From NCBI RefSeq assembly GCF_000737245.1, contig NZ_JPQU01000021.1, positions 50,670 through 114,669 on the forward strand: a stretch of DNA of 64,000 nt, given 5' to 3'. Below are positions 54,440-64,000 of this stretch, piece after piece (position 1 is the first letter of the stretch; every line of letters begins with the position of its first letter). The notes below the pieces were generated by a model. The model did not search any database. It had not been told where the DNA came from and worked only from the letters and a program-made list of their open reading frames with translations. This DNA is from Pseudomonas syringae. GTDB lineage: Bacteria; Pseudomonadota; Gammaproteobacteria; Pseudomonadales; Pseudomonadaceae. A program made the position numbers and the translations under genes.

Positions 54440-56536
54440 TCAAAGCTCCAGCATCAACCCACTCAAACGCTTCACTTTGCGTCGCAGGGCTTCTTCGAAT
54501 ACGCCTTTGCGGGGTTCGATGAGGCTGAACCAGTGTTTGGCCCGAGTGATGCCGGTGTAGATCAGTTCTTTGGTGAGCACCGGGTTCAGAGCTTCGGGCA
54601 GGATCAACGCGGTATGGGCAAATTCCGAGCCCTGGGATTTGTGCACGGTCATGGCGTAAACCGTTTCCACATCATTGAGCCGGCTCGGCAACACAAAGCG
54701 CACCCCGCCGCTGCCATCATTGCGCGGGAAGGCAACGCGCAATACCTGCTTGCCAGCTTCCGGGCCGTCGCGTTCGGGCAAGCGCAGGGCGATGCCGATA
54801 TCGCCGTTCATCAACCCCAGCCCATAGTCGTTGCGGGTCATCAGTACCGGACGGCCTTCGTACCAATGGTGATCGCTCTCAATCAACCGGGCCTCGAACA
54901 AGGCGCTGGTAATTCGTCGATTCAGCCCTTCAACGCCCCACGGTCCTTTACGAACCGCGCACAGCAACTGAAACGCATCGAACGCATCCAGCACCTCACG
55001 CGCCCATTGCCCCCAGCGTTCGTCTTCCAGCGCGGCATCTTGTGGCGGACGCTGTGCAGCCATCACGCCCAGATAATGCCGATAACCTCGCGGGCCGCTG
55101 CTGCCTTGATCGTGACCTTCAAGCAGCAATCGCTCCAGGGATCGGTCCTGTTCATTCTTGAGTGCCAGTGCGTACAGGTCGTCATGACTGCGGGCGACCA
55201 ACAACGCGCGGGCTTCGTCAGACTGCTGCTGATTGACCAGCCGCGCCAGCTTGCCAATACCGCTGCCCTCACCGAAGCGCCGGGAGTAACGCAGCATCGC
55301 CACTTGCTGAGCCAGTGGATGTTGCTGCTGATCGCCCTGTTGCAGGGCCGCCCGGGCCAGGTCTTCGCCGCTGATTGCTTCCAGCCAGGCTTGAGTGGCC
55401 GGGCTGTACAGCCCGGCTTCGGCATCGCGACACAGGTCACCCAATACCGCGCCCGCCTCCACCGAGGCCAGCTGATCCTTGTCACCCAGCAGCACCATGC
55501 GCGCGTGAGGCGGCAAGGCTTCCAGCAGATTGGCCATCATCTCCAGGTCAATCATCGAGGCTTCATCCACCACCAGCACATCCAGCGGCAGCAGGTTGCC
55601 AGCGTGATGGCGGAAGTGCCGGGTGCCCGGACGACTGCCCAGCAGGCGGTGCACGGTGGTCACCTCGCTGGGGATTTTCTGCCGCACATCTTCGCTGACA
55701 TCCAGCGTACGCACTTGCTGGCTGATGGACTCGGTCAGCCGCGCCGCTGCTTTACCTGTGGGTGCCGCCAGACGAATACGCAGGGGCTGGCCATTTTGCA
55801 CCGCCGGCGCCTGAAGCAGCGCGAGCAAGCGCACCACGGTGGTGGTTTTGCCGGTGCCCGGGCCGCCGGTGATGATGCTGAATGCGCCGCGAGTTGCGAG
55901 GGCGCAGGCCAGTTTTTGCCAATCGATCAGCGCATCCGGCGTAGTGCTGGGCGGAAACAACACATTCAAACGCTGGGCGAGGTCGTCCGGCACCACTTCC
56001 TGTTGCGCCAGGCGCTGGCGCAAGATCGCGCCGATGCGCCGCTCGTAAGTCCAGTAACGGCGCAAGTACAGCCGCCGATCAGACAACACCAAAGGTTTGC
56101 TGGCGGCGCTGTCGCTGAGGTCATCACCTCTGGCCACCAGCGTGCTGCCCAGCAATGCCTGACACCATGCGCCGCCATCCAGGGCCACCAACAACTGCGA
56201 CGGCAGTAACATCGGGCCACTTTGCACATCGCCTTCTGGGGGCAAGGACAGGGCGAAATCCGGCTCTTTGAGGGTTTCGTACAGGTCCAGGCAAACATGG
56301 CCATGGCCGAGTTGGTGACTGGTCAATGCCGCAGCCAGCAGCACCAGCGAATCCGCTGACGGGTCCAACTCGCTGAGGAACGCCACGAACGCTTTGTCCA
56401 GCGCCCGCAACCAGCCGCGCTCGACCCAGCGTTCGAGCAACAGCAGCAGGTCGCTGAGCTTGGTGAGGGGCGTCAGCTCGGCCAGGCTCTGGGCGTCCAG
56501 TGGCGTGGGCAGCAGCTCGGCGAATGAACGACTCAT
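54440..56536 (-). CDS. recD: Exonuclease V alpha subunit RecD
   Basis: The 698-residue protein is a superfamily 1B helicase. Walker A is GGPGTGKTTTVVRL near residue 225, motif II VLVVDEASMIDLEMM, and the C-terminal helicase motifs VHKSQGSEF and YTGITRAK are present. RecD is the fast 5'-3' motor of RecBCD, which repairs double-strand breaks in the cytoplasm and degrades linear DNA up to Chi. The length is above that of E. coli RecD (608). Its ATG overlaps the recB stop by 4 nt. The stop lies against the REP-rich region. Confidence 0.95.
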   Translation of the reverse strand: MSRSFAELLPTPLDAQSLAELTPLTKLSDLLLLLERWVERGWLRALDKAFVAFLSELDPSADSLVLLAAALTSHQLGHGHVCLDLYETLKEPDFALSLPPEGDVQSGPMLLPSQLLVALDGGAWCQALLGSTLVARGDDLSDSAASKPLVLSDRRLYLRRYWTYERRIGAILRQRLAQQEVVPDDLAQRLNVLFPPSTTPDALIDWQKLACALATRGAFSIITGGPGTGKTTTVVRLLALLQAPAVQNGQPLRIRLAAPTGKAAARLTESISQQVRTLDVSEDVRQKIPSEVTTVHRLLGSRPGTRHFRHHAGNLLPLDVLVVDEASMIDLEMMANLLEALPPHARMVLLGDKDQLASVEAGAVLGDLCRDAEAGLYSPATQAWLEAISGEDLARAALQQGDQQQHPLAQQVAMLRYSRRFGEGSGIGKLARLVNQQQSDEARALLVARSHDDLYALALKNEQDRSLERLLLEGHDQGSSGPRGYRHYLGVMAAQRPPQDAALEDERWGQWAREVLDAFDAFQLLCAVRKGPWGVEGLNRRITSALFEARLIESDHHWYEGRPVLMTRNDYGLGLMNGDIGIALRLPERDGPEAGKQVLRVAFPRNDGSGGVRFVLPSRLNDVETVYAMTVHKSQGSEFAHTALILPEALNPVLTKELIYTGITRAKHWFSLIEPRKGVFEEALRRKVKRLSGLMLEL

Positions 56537-59500
56537 GCGGGCTCTCCGGTGAGGACGAATTCTTCAGTCACTGACTTACCCTGGAAGAGCAGATCCAGAC
56601 CTTCGATCAACTCCCGTGGCGGCCGGGTGAAATAGGCACCCTGAGAGCTGGAATACGCACCGCGCAGGAACACGTATAACGCGCCGCCCATGTGTTGGTC
56701 GTAGTCGTAATCAGCCAGCCGCGCTTTGAGCTGGCGATGCAGGGCGAGCAGATACAGCACGTATTGCAGGTCGTAGCGGTTGTCCAGAATTGCGCTGGTC
56801 ATGGCGTCTTCTGTGTAGCTTTCATCATCGGGACCGAGCCAGTTGGATTTGTAGTCCGCCACGTAATAGCGGCCTTCATGCTCGAAGGTGAGGTCGATGA
56901 AACCCTTGAACATGCCATTGAGCGAGACGGTTTCTGTCGCGGCGCGAGGGGCATCGTTGTGGGTGTAACGGCGCACCAGAGCGTCCATCTGTGCCACATC
57001 GACTTTGTGACAGGCGAACCAGAATTCCATTTCGATGCGGTACTGATTGGGTTGGTCCATTGCGCCGAGGGCAATCGGCGCGCTGTCACCCGCCAGGGAC
57101 AGCGGCATGGTCAACAGCTGCTGAAGCCAGCCGCTCAGTGTGTCAATCCAGCCCTCCCAGCCGCGTCGATTGCAGCGGCGGGCTACGGCGTCTTTCAGCA
57201 GCTGAGGATTGCTGGCGGCCGTCGCAAAACCTTCGTTGCCAGCCCACTCCAGCAAACCATGCAGGAAGGTGCCGGGATTCGGGCCTCTCGGAAAGCGGTG
57301 GATATCCCCGCCGCTGACCAGCACTTCACGGGGAGCTTCCGGGTCGAGACGCTCGTCATCGAACAGTTTTTGCGCTTGCGGGCTGTCAGGGGATTCGTCA
57401 CCGCTTGTAGTAATGGTGTCGCCAATGCGCAGGGCGCTGTAGGACGCAATCCACCAGTTCTCGGCGGCGCGGCGCTTGGGGTTGAGCGCCTTGAGCAAGG
57501 TTGCTTCGTTGCGCGGCGGGCTGAAGGTTTCGCCGGTCGGCTCGGGTACAGCCTCTACGCTCACAGCATCGCAGCCTTCGCTCAGATCGCGCAGCCAGGA
57601 ATTGAGGCCCGCCGATTCAGTCAACGGCATGCCGCCGCCCAGCAAATAACCCAACGCCGAGCGATGCAGCATTGAGCTGCTGGCATTGCCGCGCTTGAGG
57701 TCAGCGACACCCATCCAGCAGGCGTACTCCGCCCGGGTCAAGGCCACATAGAGCAAGCGCAGGTCTTCAGCCAGACGCTCGTTATCTGACTGTTCGATCA
57801 GCGCAGCAGTCGGTTTGAGGCTGACTTGCGCCTTACGATTCTCATCATGGAAATGCAGCGGCAGCCTGCTGCCATCCACCGGCTTGCTTGAGCAAATGAA
57901 CGGCAGGAACACCAGCGGATACTGCAAGCCTTTGGACTTGTGGATGGTCACTACCTTGACCAGTTGCTCGTCGCTTTCAAGACGCAGGATCTGTTCTTCA
58001 CCGGCCTGACCAGAAAGCGCCAGGTGCTCGCCCAGATGACGAATCAGCGCCTGCTCGCCGTCCAGTTCAGCAGCGGCTTGTTGCAGCAACTCGGACAGGT
58101 GCAGCAAATTGGTCAGTATCCGTTCGCCGTCAGTGCGAGTGATCAAGGTTTGCGGCAACTGGAAATCGTGCAACAGGCGGCGCAGCATTGGCAGCACCCC
58201 CTGATTGCGCCAGATCAGGTGATAACCACGGAACTGCATGACCCGGGCTTCCCAGGCCAGTTCATCCTGATTCAGGCGCTCCAGTTCAGCCAGCGGCAAT
58301 GCCAGGGTGATACAGGCCAGCGCTGCGCGCAGCGTGCGTTCCGAATCCGGCTCGGCACAGGCTTTGAGCCAGGCCAGCACGTCGTGGGCTTCCTGAGCGG
58401 CGAACACTGAATCCTTGTCGGACAGGTAAACGCTGCGCACTCCGCGTGCCGACAACTCGCCCCGCACTGCTTGAGCTTCTTTCCCGTCGCGAACCAGAAT
58501 GGCGATATCGGCCGGCCGCAAGCCTTTGAGTTCTTTATCCGGCGCGGCAAAGCCAGCTCGGCCCTGCTGTCCGGCGTTGAGCAAGCGGACGATTTCGCTG
58601 GCGCAGCTGGCCGCCAGTTGCTGCCGATAGCTGGCACCGGAAACCGGCTGATCACTCGCCATGTGCCAGACGTTAAGCGCAGCCAGCGGCGTACCGTCCA
58701 GTTGCAATTCGTCCTTCTTCCCTTGGGAAAGCGCGCCGCTGAATGGCACGTCGTTGCCGCCGCCCTCGCGAAACAGGAAGGCGCCCCGCCCTTCAGGGCG
58801 TTGCTCGGCACGCAGGAACACATGGTTAACCGCTTCCACCATGTTGTGGGTTGAACGGTAGTTTGTATCCAGCGTATGCCAGCGCCCGGCGGTGGCCTGA
58901 CGGGCCCGCAGGTAGGTATAGATGTCGGCACCGCGAAAGGCGTAGATCGCCTGCTTGGGGTCACCGATCAGGAACAGGCCGGTGTCGCTGTCATTTTCCT
59001 CGAGACGATAGATGCTCTCGAAGATTCGGTATTGCACCGGGTCGGTGTCCTGAAATTCATCGATCAAGGCCACGGGAAACTGTTCACGGATCAGCGTAGC
59101 CAGGCGTTCGCCGCCGTTGCTTTGCAGTGCGGCATCAAGCCTGAGCAGCATGTCGTCGAACCCCATCTCGGCGCGACGGCGCTTTTCTGCTTCGAAGCGC
59201 ACTCCGACCCAGTGGGCGGCGTGCTCCAGTACGGCGGCATCGGGCGTCGGCAGGGTGTCCAGCGCGACCTTGAGTTCAACCATGGCTTCGAACGCCGGGT
59301 GCGACGGCGGGTTGCTCTTCCAGGCTTCGGCGATTCCATCGGGGGTCAACCGAGTGAAACCAGTGCCCAGATCCAGCTCTTCCATTTCATCATCGGCAGC
59401 CCAGGCGGTGAGCTTCTCGAACCAAGGGCGGAAGTAGCGCTCCTGCATCTTGCGGCCATCGACGACTTTGCAGGCCACCCCGTCAATGCAGATGGCATGC

Positions 59501-60249
59501 AGCTCGGCGGCCCAGTTAGTCCAGGGTGACTTCAATGCTTTGAGGGCGTCGCGACGCTGTTGCATCGACGCGGTGATCAGCTCGGCCGGTTCCTGGGTGG
59601 GGACTGCCCGGTCGCTGCCAAACAGGCTACGTACTTTCGGTAAAAGTGCCGCTGGGCCGCTCCAGTTGTCGCGCACCCAAGTCAGCGCATCGCCGCTCAT
59701 GGGGTAACAGAACAGCCGCCAGTAATCGCGCAGCACTTCACCGAGCAAATTGCTGTGGTCGGTTTCCAGGGTCTGGGTGAACAGGCTTCCACTGTCGAAG
59801 GCATGCTCGCGCAACATCCGCTGACACCAGCTGTGGATGGTCGATACGGCGGCTTCGTCCATCCACTGGGCGGCGATGTCCAGGCGGCTGGCGCAGGCTG
59901 GCCATTGCTCTGGGGCGAATTGATCGCGCAGCTCGTTAATCAGTTCATCAGGTGCGCCGATCTCTTCGCGGAAGAACCGTGCGGCTTCAGCCAGACGTAT
60001 GCGGATGCGGTCGCGCAGCTCTTTGGTCGCCGCATCGGTGAAGGTCACCACGAGGATTTGCGGCGGCAACAGCTCACGACCGAAGCCCGCCGCATCACCG
60101 CCATGGCCCAGCACCAGGCGCACATACAGCGCCGAAATCGTGAAGGTCTTGCCGGTACCAGCGCTGGCTTCGATCAATTGGCTGCCGCGCAACGGAAAGC
60201 GCAAAGCCAGGGAAGCGGTTTGTTGCTGCACGTCTTGAGTGTCAGTCAT
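56533..60249 (-). CDS. recB: Exonuclease V beta subunit RecB
   Basis: The start at 60249 (MTDTQDVQQQTASLALRFPL) overlaps the recC stop by 4 nt. The product has 1238 residues (E. coli RecB about 1180). Motif I is EASAGTGKTFTISALY, motif II ALIDEFQDTDPVQYRIFESI, with TLDTNYRSTH and VVTIHKSKGLQYPLVF further on. The C-terminal nuclease domain contains YYVADYKSNWLG, with the Asp and Lys of the catalytic D-x-K. RecB is the 3'-5' helicase and the only nuclease of RecBCD. All motifs look intact. Confidence 0.96.
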   Translation of the reverse strand: MTDTQDVQQQTASLALRFPLRGSQLIEASAGTGKTFTISALYVRLVLGHGGDAAGFGRELLPPQILVVTFTDAATKELRDRIRIRLAEAARFFREEIGAPDELINELRDQFAPEQWPACASRLDIAAQWMDEAAVSTIHSWCQRMLREHAFDSGSLFTQTLETDHSNLLGEVLRDYWRLFCYPMSGDALTWVRDNWSGPAALLPKVRSLFGSDRAVPTQEPAELITASMQQRRDALKALKSPWTNWAAELHAICIDGVACKVVDGRKMQERYFRPWFEKLTAWAADDEMEELDLGTGFTRLTPDGIAEAWKSNPPSHPAFEAMVELKVALDTLPTPDAAVLEHAAHWVGVRFEAEKRRRAEMGFDDMLLRLDAALQSNGGERLATLIREQFPVALIDEFQDTDPVQYRIFESIYRLEENDSDTGLFLIGDPKQAIYAFRGADIYTYLRARQATAGRWHTLDTNYRSTHNMVEAVNHVFLRAEQRPEGRGAFLFREGGGNDVPFSGALSQGKKDELQLDGTPLAALNVWHMASDQPVSGASYRQQLAASCASEIVRLLNAGQQGRAGFAAPDKELKGLRPADIAILVRDGKEAQAVRGELSARGVRSVYLSDKDSVFAAQEAHDVLAWLKACAEPDSERTLRAALACITLALPLAELERLNQDELAWEARVMQFRGYHLIWRNQGVLPMLRRLLHDFQLPQTLITRTDGERILTNLLHLSELLQQAAAELDGEQALIRHLGEHLALSGQAGEEQILRLESDEQLVKVVTIHKSKGLQYPLVFLPFICSSKPVDGSRLPLHFHDENRKAQVSLKPTAALIEQSDNERLAEDLRLLYVALTRAEYACWMGVADLKRGNASSSMLHRSALGYLLGGGMPLTESAGLNSWLRDLSEGCDAVSVEAVPEPTGETFSPPRNEATLLKALNPKRRAAENWWIASYSALRIGDTITTSGDESPDSPQAQKLFDDERLDPEAPREVLVSGGDIHRFPRGPNPGTFLHGLLEWAGNEGFATAASNPQLLKDAVARRCNRRGWEGWIDTLSGWLQQLLTMPLSLAGDSAPIALGAMDQPNQYRIEMEFWFACHKVDVAQMDALVRRYTHNDAPRAATETVSLNGMFKGFIDLTFEHEGRYYVADYKSNWLGPDDESYTEDAMTSAILDNRYDLQYVLYLLALHRQLKARLADYDYDQHMGGALYVFLRGAYSSSQGAYFTRPPRELIEGLDLLFQGKSVTEEFVLTGEPA

Positions 60250-63200
60250 GCGCTGGCCCCTTCGCTGGACAGAGACTGCCAAGGCGCCTCGTAAATCGGT
60301 TTGTACAGTGCTTCGCACCATCCGATGAATTCTTCACTCTCCATCAAGGCATCGAAGTCCGGGAACTGTCGGGCGAGCGCAGTGCTTTCCCGACGTTCGC
60401 CGTCCGTGGTTTGCCCATCGCCTTCATAAGCCTTGCGAGCCGCGGCCTGGGCTTTGCTTTCGTCGCTCTGACCCAGCCAGGCGAACGCAGTTTTGACCGC
60501 CACCGGCAAAGGCCGCTGCATGCCGGTGAGCCAGGCGGTAAGCAGGTCGTTCAGCGCATTCGTGGCGAGGTCTTTATCCAGAGGGTCGAGCAATAATGTT
60601 TCGTCGCTGGCGACCAAGGCAGTGCTCAGTGGCAGTCCGCTGGCGCAGCCCACCAGATGCAGGACCCATGGGCGAACCAGACGATGCCACTTGCGGGATT
60701 TTTTGCCGCCAATGGAATTGGGAATGGCGGTGATCAGAAGGTAGTCGCCCTGGGCATTGCGATGCAGACCACCCAACCAGCCTTCCAGGCTCACACCCTG
60801 ATGAGCATGGCTTACGGGCAACGCACTGCTCAGCGGCTCGGGCCAGCGGTGCAGGAGGCTGTGATAACGCTGCAGCAAATCAGGCAGTGGCTCGATCAGT
60901 TCCTGTTGCAGACTGGCGCCGAAGCCTGCCATGGGCAGCAAACCGCTCGCCTGAAGTTTCAGCGCTTGGGCTTGCAACGCTTGATCACTGTGTTCAGTGT
61001 GGGTCAGCGCAGCATTGAGCAAACTGTCGCTCAGGCTGTATCGCTCAAGAGCATCGAGCACGAAAGGTTCTTCGTCGGCCAAGGGAGCTTCGGCCACCTC
61101 AAAGTAAATTTTCAGACGCTGACTGAAGAAGTGTTTGACCGGGTTTCTGAGGAAGTCTTGCAGCTGCGCAAGATTGAGCGGCTCGACTTGCTCGTGGGGG
61201 GCGAGGCCTATGGTGAGGGCTGGCACAGGGTTGGCTTCGTGCAGAACCTGCCATTCGCGGGCAAAGCTGAACAGGTTTTCGCTGTTTTGATGGAAGTACT
61301 GGGCACTGAACGGCTGGAGCGGGTGCTCAAGGGTCAGTGCATGTAACAGCTGCTGGCCAGGGTCACGCTTTTTACTGTCCATGGGCTCAATGGCGTTGGC
61401 CAGTTTCCACCCGGCAGACAGATGATCACGCAGTTGCCCCACCAACACCGACGGCGGACGCTCACTGTTGTCGCGAATACTGCGCCCGATCCAACTGATG
61501 TACAGCTGGTCCCGAGCCGACAGCACGGCTTCCAGCAGAAGGTAGCGATCGTCTTCACGGCGAGAGCGATCCCCTGGACGGTAATCGCTGCCCATCAAAT
61601 CGAAGTCCAGCGGTGGCTGGGCACGCGGGTAATCACCGTCGTTCATGCCCAACAGACACACCAGTTTGAAGGGGATGGCGCGCATGGGCATCAAGGTGCA
61701 GAAGTTGACCGATCCGGCCAGGAAACGCTGCGACAGTCGCCCTTGATCCAGCCCTGCCAACCAGGCTTCACGGACGACGGTCAGCGGCAACTCATCCTGA
61801 AGCCCCACTGCTTCGCAGGTTTCCAGCCAGGTCTCGCGCAACTGCTCCAACTGAGCCAACAGGTAGTCATCATGCTCGCTGTCGGCGAGAAAGAACAACT
61901 GCAACAGTGCTTGCAGACGCAGGCCCCAATCCTGGGCGACAGCTGGAGAGGACAGCTCGCTATGGGCCACTTGCAATGCATCGATCAACGAGACCAGTGG
62001 GCCGATCAATGCGGCGTCCAGACCGCCGATCTCATCGTAAGGTTCGATACCGTCACAGGCAGCACCGGCTCCAACGGCATAGCCCAGCAGCATGCGGCGC
62101 AGACCAAAATGCCAGCTGTTCTGCTCCAGTGCAGCCGGCAAACCCAGGCTTTCACGTTGCGTCGCGTTGAGGCCCCAGCGCACCCCGGCGCCTTCGATCC
62201 AGCGATGCAGGGTCGGCAGGTCGCGCTCCTGAATTTTGAAGCGGGCTCGCAATGCGGGAACATCCAGCAGATCAAGGATTTCACTGACCGGGAAGCGGCT
62301 GTCTGGAATCTTCAACAGGTGCTCGACAGCAATCAGCAGCGGCTCCCGACCGCGCTGGCCTTGGTCAGCGAGGGTGAAGGGGATGAAGCGTCGGTCATCG
62401 CGCTCGATCTGCCCGAACACGGCGCGAATGTGCGGCGCATAGCTGTCGATGTCCGGGACCATGACAATGACGTCGCGTGGGCGAAGGTTCGGATCTTTGC
62501 TGAACCGGGCAAGCAGTTGGTCGTGGAGGATCTCGACTTCGCGCTGGGCGCTATGAGCAACATGAAAGCGTATGGAGCGGTCTGTTGCTTTGTCGACGGC
62601 AGGCCAGAGCTCGCGGGTTTCGTCGAGTGGCCGTAGTTCCAGGATGTCGTCTTGCAACTGGTTGAGGATGGTCTTGGGGTCGCTCTCGCTGAACAGATCG
62701 ATCCGGCCATCCTTGAATGCAGAGCGATAGCTGCCGGGATCATCGTGGCTGTCCAGCAGGTTGATGTAGTCACGGCCCTGCTTGCCCCATGCGGCTAATA
62801 GCGGGTGAGCGTGTTGATGGAGCGCCTGTGGATCAAGCACCACCGGCATACCCGTCTTGCGCGCCTGACGTTTGTATTGGTGCCGCAGCAGGTCTTTATC
62901 GGCGACGATGTCGGCCCAATGGTGACGGCAAGGGTTGTGAACGCAGAGCAGCACCTGGCTGAATCTTGCCAGACCGGCCAACGCTTCCAGCGCCTGAGCA
63001 GGCAGTGAAGAAATACCAAATACGATGACGCGGGGCGGCAACCCTATCGGCGCCTCGTTGAGGCTGGTGATGCGCTCGATAAAACGCTGATGAACACCGG
63101 CCCGGCTTTGGGCCATGCCTTGCTCTCCGACGTCCAGCAACAAAGCGCGCCATAGTTCGGCTTGCCAGCAATTGGCAGGGGTAAGCGGTTTGGCTTCACC

Positions 63201-63734
63201 TCTGACGTTGCGTAATTGGTGACGACCTGCGGCCCAATCTTCCAGCCAGTCGGCTCGGTAGACCTGATATTGGTCAAACAGGTCGGCAAGACGTTCGGAT
63301 AATTGATAGCGCTTGCGCAGGTCGGTGTCGTTGGTCAGAAATCGGCGCAACGGTTCGAAGTGCGGCTGATCAATCAGTGCGGGCAGCAGGCGCATCAATC
63401 GCCACGTCAGAGGGGCCTTGTCCAGCAGGGAAGCTGCGGGGATCTCCTCTTTGCCCAACACTGACCGGTAAAGCTGCCACATGAAACTGCCAGGAAGCTG
63501 CACATCCACGGCCGCTGCAATACCGCATCCACCCTGATCTTCGTCTGCCGAATCTTCAGCCAACGCCAGCTTCAGCCACTGGGCAATGCCGTTGCTCTGC
63601 ACCAAGGCGACTTCGTTTTCCAAAGGGGTCAATGGATAGCGGCGCATCCATGACACAACCAGACTGCGCAAATCATCCAGGCGATTGCCATGAACGACCA
63701 TGAAACCGGCGCTAAGAGAGGTTGTAACGGGCAT
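60246..63734 (-). CDS. recC: Exonuclease V gamma subunit RecC
   Basis: The protein has 1162 residues (E. coli RecC about 1120). It starts MPVTTSLSAGFMVVHGNRLD, with a second ATG at residue 12 that could also be used. RecC is a catalytically dead helicase-like protein that scans for Chi. Visible family parts are VIVFGISSLPAQALEALAGL, RDVIVMVPDIDSYAPHIRAV, CLLGMNDGDYPR and LSARDQLYISWIGRS. It is the first gene of the recC-recB-recD order with 4-nt overlaps at both junctions. The upstream 266 nt to the window end contain its promoter region and a terminator of a gene beyond the window. Confidence 0.95.
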   Translation of the reverse strand: MPVTTSLSAGFMVVHGNRLDDLRSLVVSWMRRYPLTPLENEVALVQSNGIAQWLKLALAEDSADEDQGGCGIAAAVDVQLPGSFMWQLYRSVLGKEEIPAASLLDKAPLTWRLMRLLPALIDQPHFEPLRRFLTNDTDLRKRYQLSERLADLFDQYQVYRADWLEDWAAGRHQLRNVRGEAKPLTPANCWQAELWRALLLDVGEQGMAQSRAGVHQRFIERITSLNEAPIGLPPRVIVFGISSLPAQALEALAGLARFSQVLLCVHNPCRHHWADIVADKDLLRHQYKRQARKTGMPVVLDPQALHQHAHPLLAAWGKQGRDYINLLDSHDDPGSYRSAFKDGRIDLFSESDPKTILNQLQDDILELRPLDETRELWPAVDKATDRSIRFHVAHSAQREVEILHDQLLARFSKDPNLRPRDVIVMVPDIDSYAPHIRAVFGQIERDDRRFIPFTLADQGQRGREPLLIAVEHLLKIPDSRFPVSEILDLLDVPALRARFKIQERDLPTLHRWIEGAGVRWGLNATQRESLGLPAALEQNSWHFGLRRMLLGYAVGAGAACDGIEPYDEIGGLDAALIGPLVSLIDALQVAHSELSSPAVAQDWGLRLQALLQLFFLADSEHDDYLLAQLEQLRETWLETCEAVGLQDELPLTVVREAWLAGLDQGRLSQRFLAGSVNFCTLMPMRAIPFKLVCLLGMNDGDYPRAQPPLDFDLMGSDYRPGDRSRREDDRYLLLEAVLSARDQLYISWIGRSIRDNSERPPSVLVGQLRDHLSAGWKLANAIEPMDSKKRDPGQQLLHALTLEHPLQPFSAQYFHQNSENLFSFAREWQVLHEANPVPALTIGLAPHEQVEPLNLAQLQDFLRNPVKHFFSQRLKIYFEVAEAPLADEEPFVLDALERYSLSDSLLNAALTHTEHSDQALQAQALKLQASGLLPMAGFGASLQQELIEPLPDLLQRYHSLLHRWPEPLSSALPVSHAHQGVSLEGWLGGLHRNAQGDYLLITAIPNSIGGKKSRKWHRLVRPWVLHLVGCASGLPLSTALVASDETLLLDPLDKDLATNALNDLLTAWLTGMQRPLPVAVKTAFAWLGQSDESKAQAAARKAYEGDGQTTDGERRESTALARQFPDFDALMESEEFIGWCEALYKPIYEAPWQSLSSEGASA

Positions 63735-64000
63735 GGGTGCTTCCTTGGCTGAACGAAAACCTAAGGCCGAACCTTAACGCAAAACGGGATGGTAGTTGGG
63801 CTGGATTTGCGTGGGGGGTGTGAGGATGAGGTGTTGAAACACCCAGTCTGTATAAGCTGCGGAAGGCTGCGAAAGCAGTAGTTGCTGACACCCTCATTCG
63901 CAGCCTGCGGTAGCTCCACAGGGGGGGGATGTTTTTCGAGCAGACAAACAAAACCCCATCTGCTTTCGCAAATGGGGTTCTGGAATTTAATCTTGACGAT
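63735..64000. other. Upstream region of recC
   Basis: No gene is supported. The region has a G8 run at 63921-63928 and the terminator listed separately. I saw no convincing promoter hexamers. Confidence 0.5.
63952..63979 (-). terminator. Intrinsic terminator of a gene beyond the window
   Basis: AACCCCAT pairs with ATGGGGTT, with inner TGC/GCA pairing and a TTTC loop. On the minus strand it is followed by TTGTTTGT, so it likely ends a leftward gene that starts right of position 64000, before recC. Confidence 0.72.

Noticed and set aside
54257..56209. A 650-aa plus-strand open frame over recD
   Set aside because: recD on the other strand has intact helicase motifs; the antisense frame lacks any domain and begins within REP sequence.

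Overview
The window looks like a chromosomal segment of a Pseudomonas species, most likely of the P. fluorescens complex. The grounds are intact recC-recB-recD genes in Pseudomonas-like form, genes resembling the A-band (D-rhamnan) O-antigen pathway (rmd, gmd, wzm, wzt), an AprDEF-type type I secretion system, and many REP/BIME palindromes of the GTGGGAGC...TTGC...GCGAA type with a RAYT transposase. The species assignment is inference. No rRNA, tRNA or CRISPR array was seen.

Positions 1-43550 form one large surface-biogenesis island. It holds eight proteins with DUF4214 repeats and RTX-like Gly/Asp segments (1-354 partial, 410-1297, 6321-8792, 13659-15419, 15564-16433, 17089-19614, 19763-21934, 24240-26468). 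Beside them lie a SapC-family protein (23387-24118), a trypsin-like protease with a Calx-beta domain and a type-I-like C terminus (10299-11498), a methyltransferase with a methyltransferase-regulatory domain (11767-13308), several small unknown proteins, and glycan genes: glycosyltransferases, rmd, gmd, an epimerase, an O-acyltransferase, a coiled-coil methyltransferase and the Wzm/Wzt exporter. On the minus strand from 42137 to 33238 the order is ABC exporter, adaptor, TolC-type protein, gmd, glycosyltransferase, wzm, wzt. Short or overlapping junctions include a TAATG stop/start between the TolC-type gene and gmd. The whole resembles S-layer loci of Caulobacter (RsaA, RsaDEF and LPS genes) and Campylobacter fetus (SapA with SapCDEF). 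My main inference is a candidate S-layer-like or surface-coat system whose proteins leave by type I secretion and bind, or are modified together with, a D-rhamnose polysaccharide.

Positions 43551-44781 are a REP landscape: a 113-bp unit repeated four times plus a partial copy, then a RAYT transposase and a further REP pair. Positions 44796-48690 (minus) encode a molybdenum hydroxylase of the isoquinoline 1-oxidoreductase type with a separate tri-haem cytochrome c. Positions 49358-53805 (plus) encode a TIM-barrel isomerase/epimerase-like protein, a 2-oxoglutarate/Fe(II)-type oxygenase and a polar amino-acid-type ABC transporter whose permease and ATPase are fused. Positions 54440-63734 (minus) are recC, recB and recD with 4-nt overlaps. 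Intergenic spaces in the right half are filled with REP palindromes.
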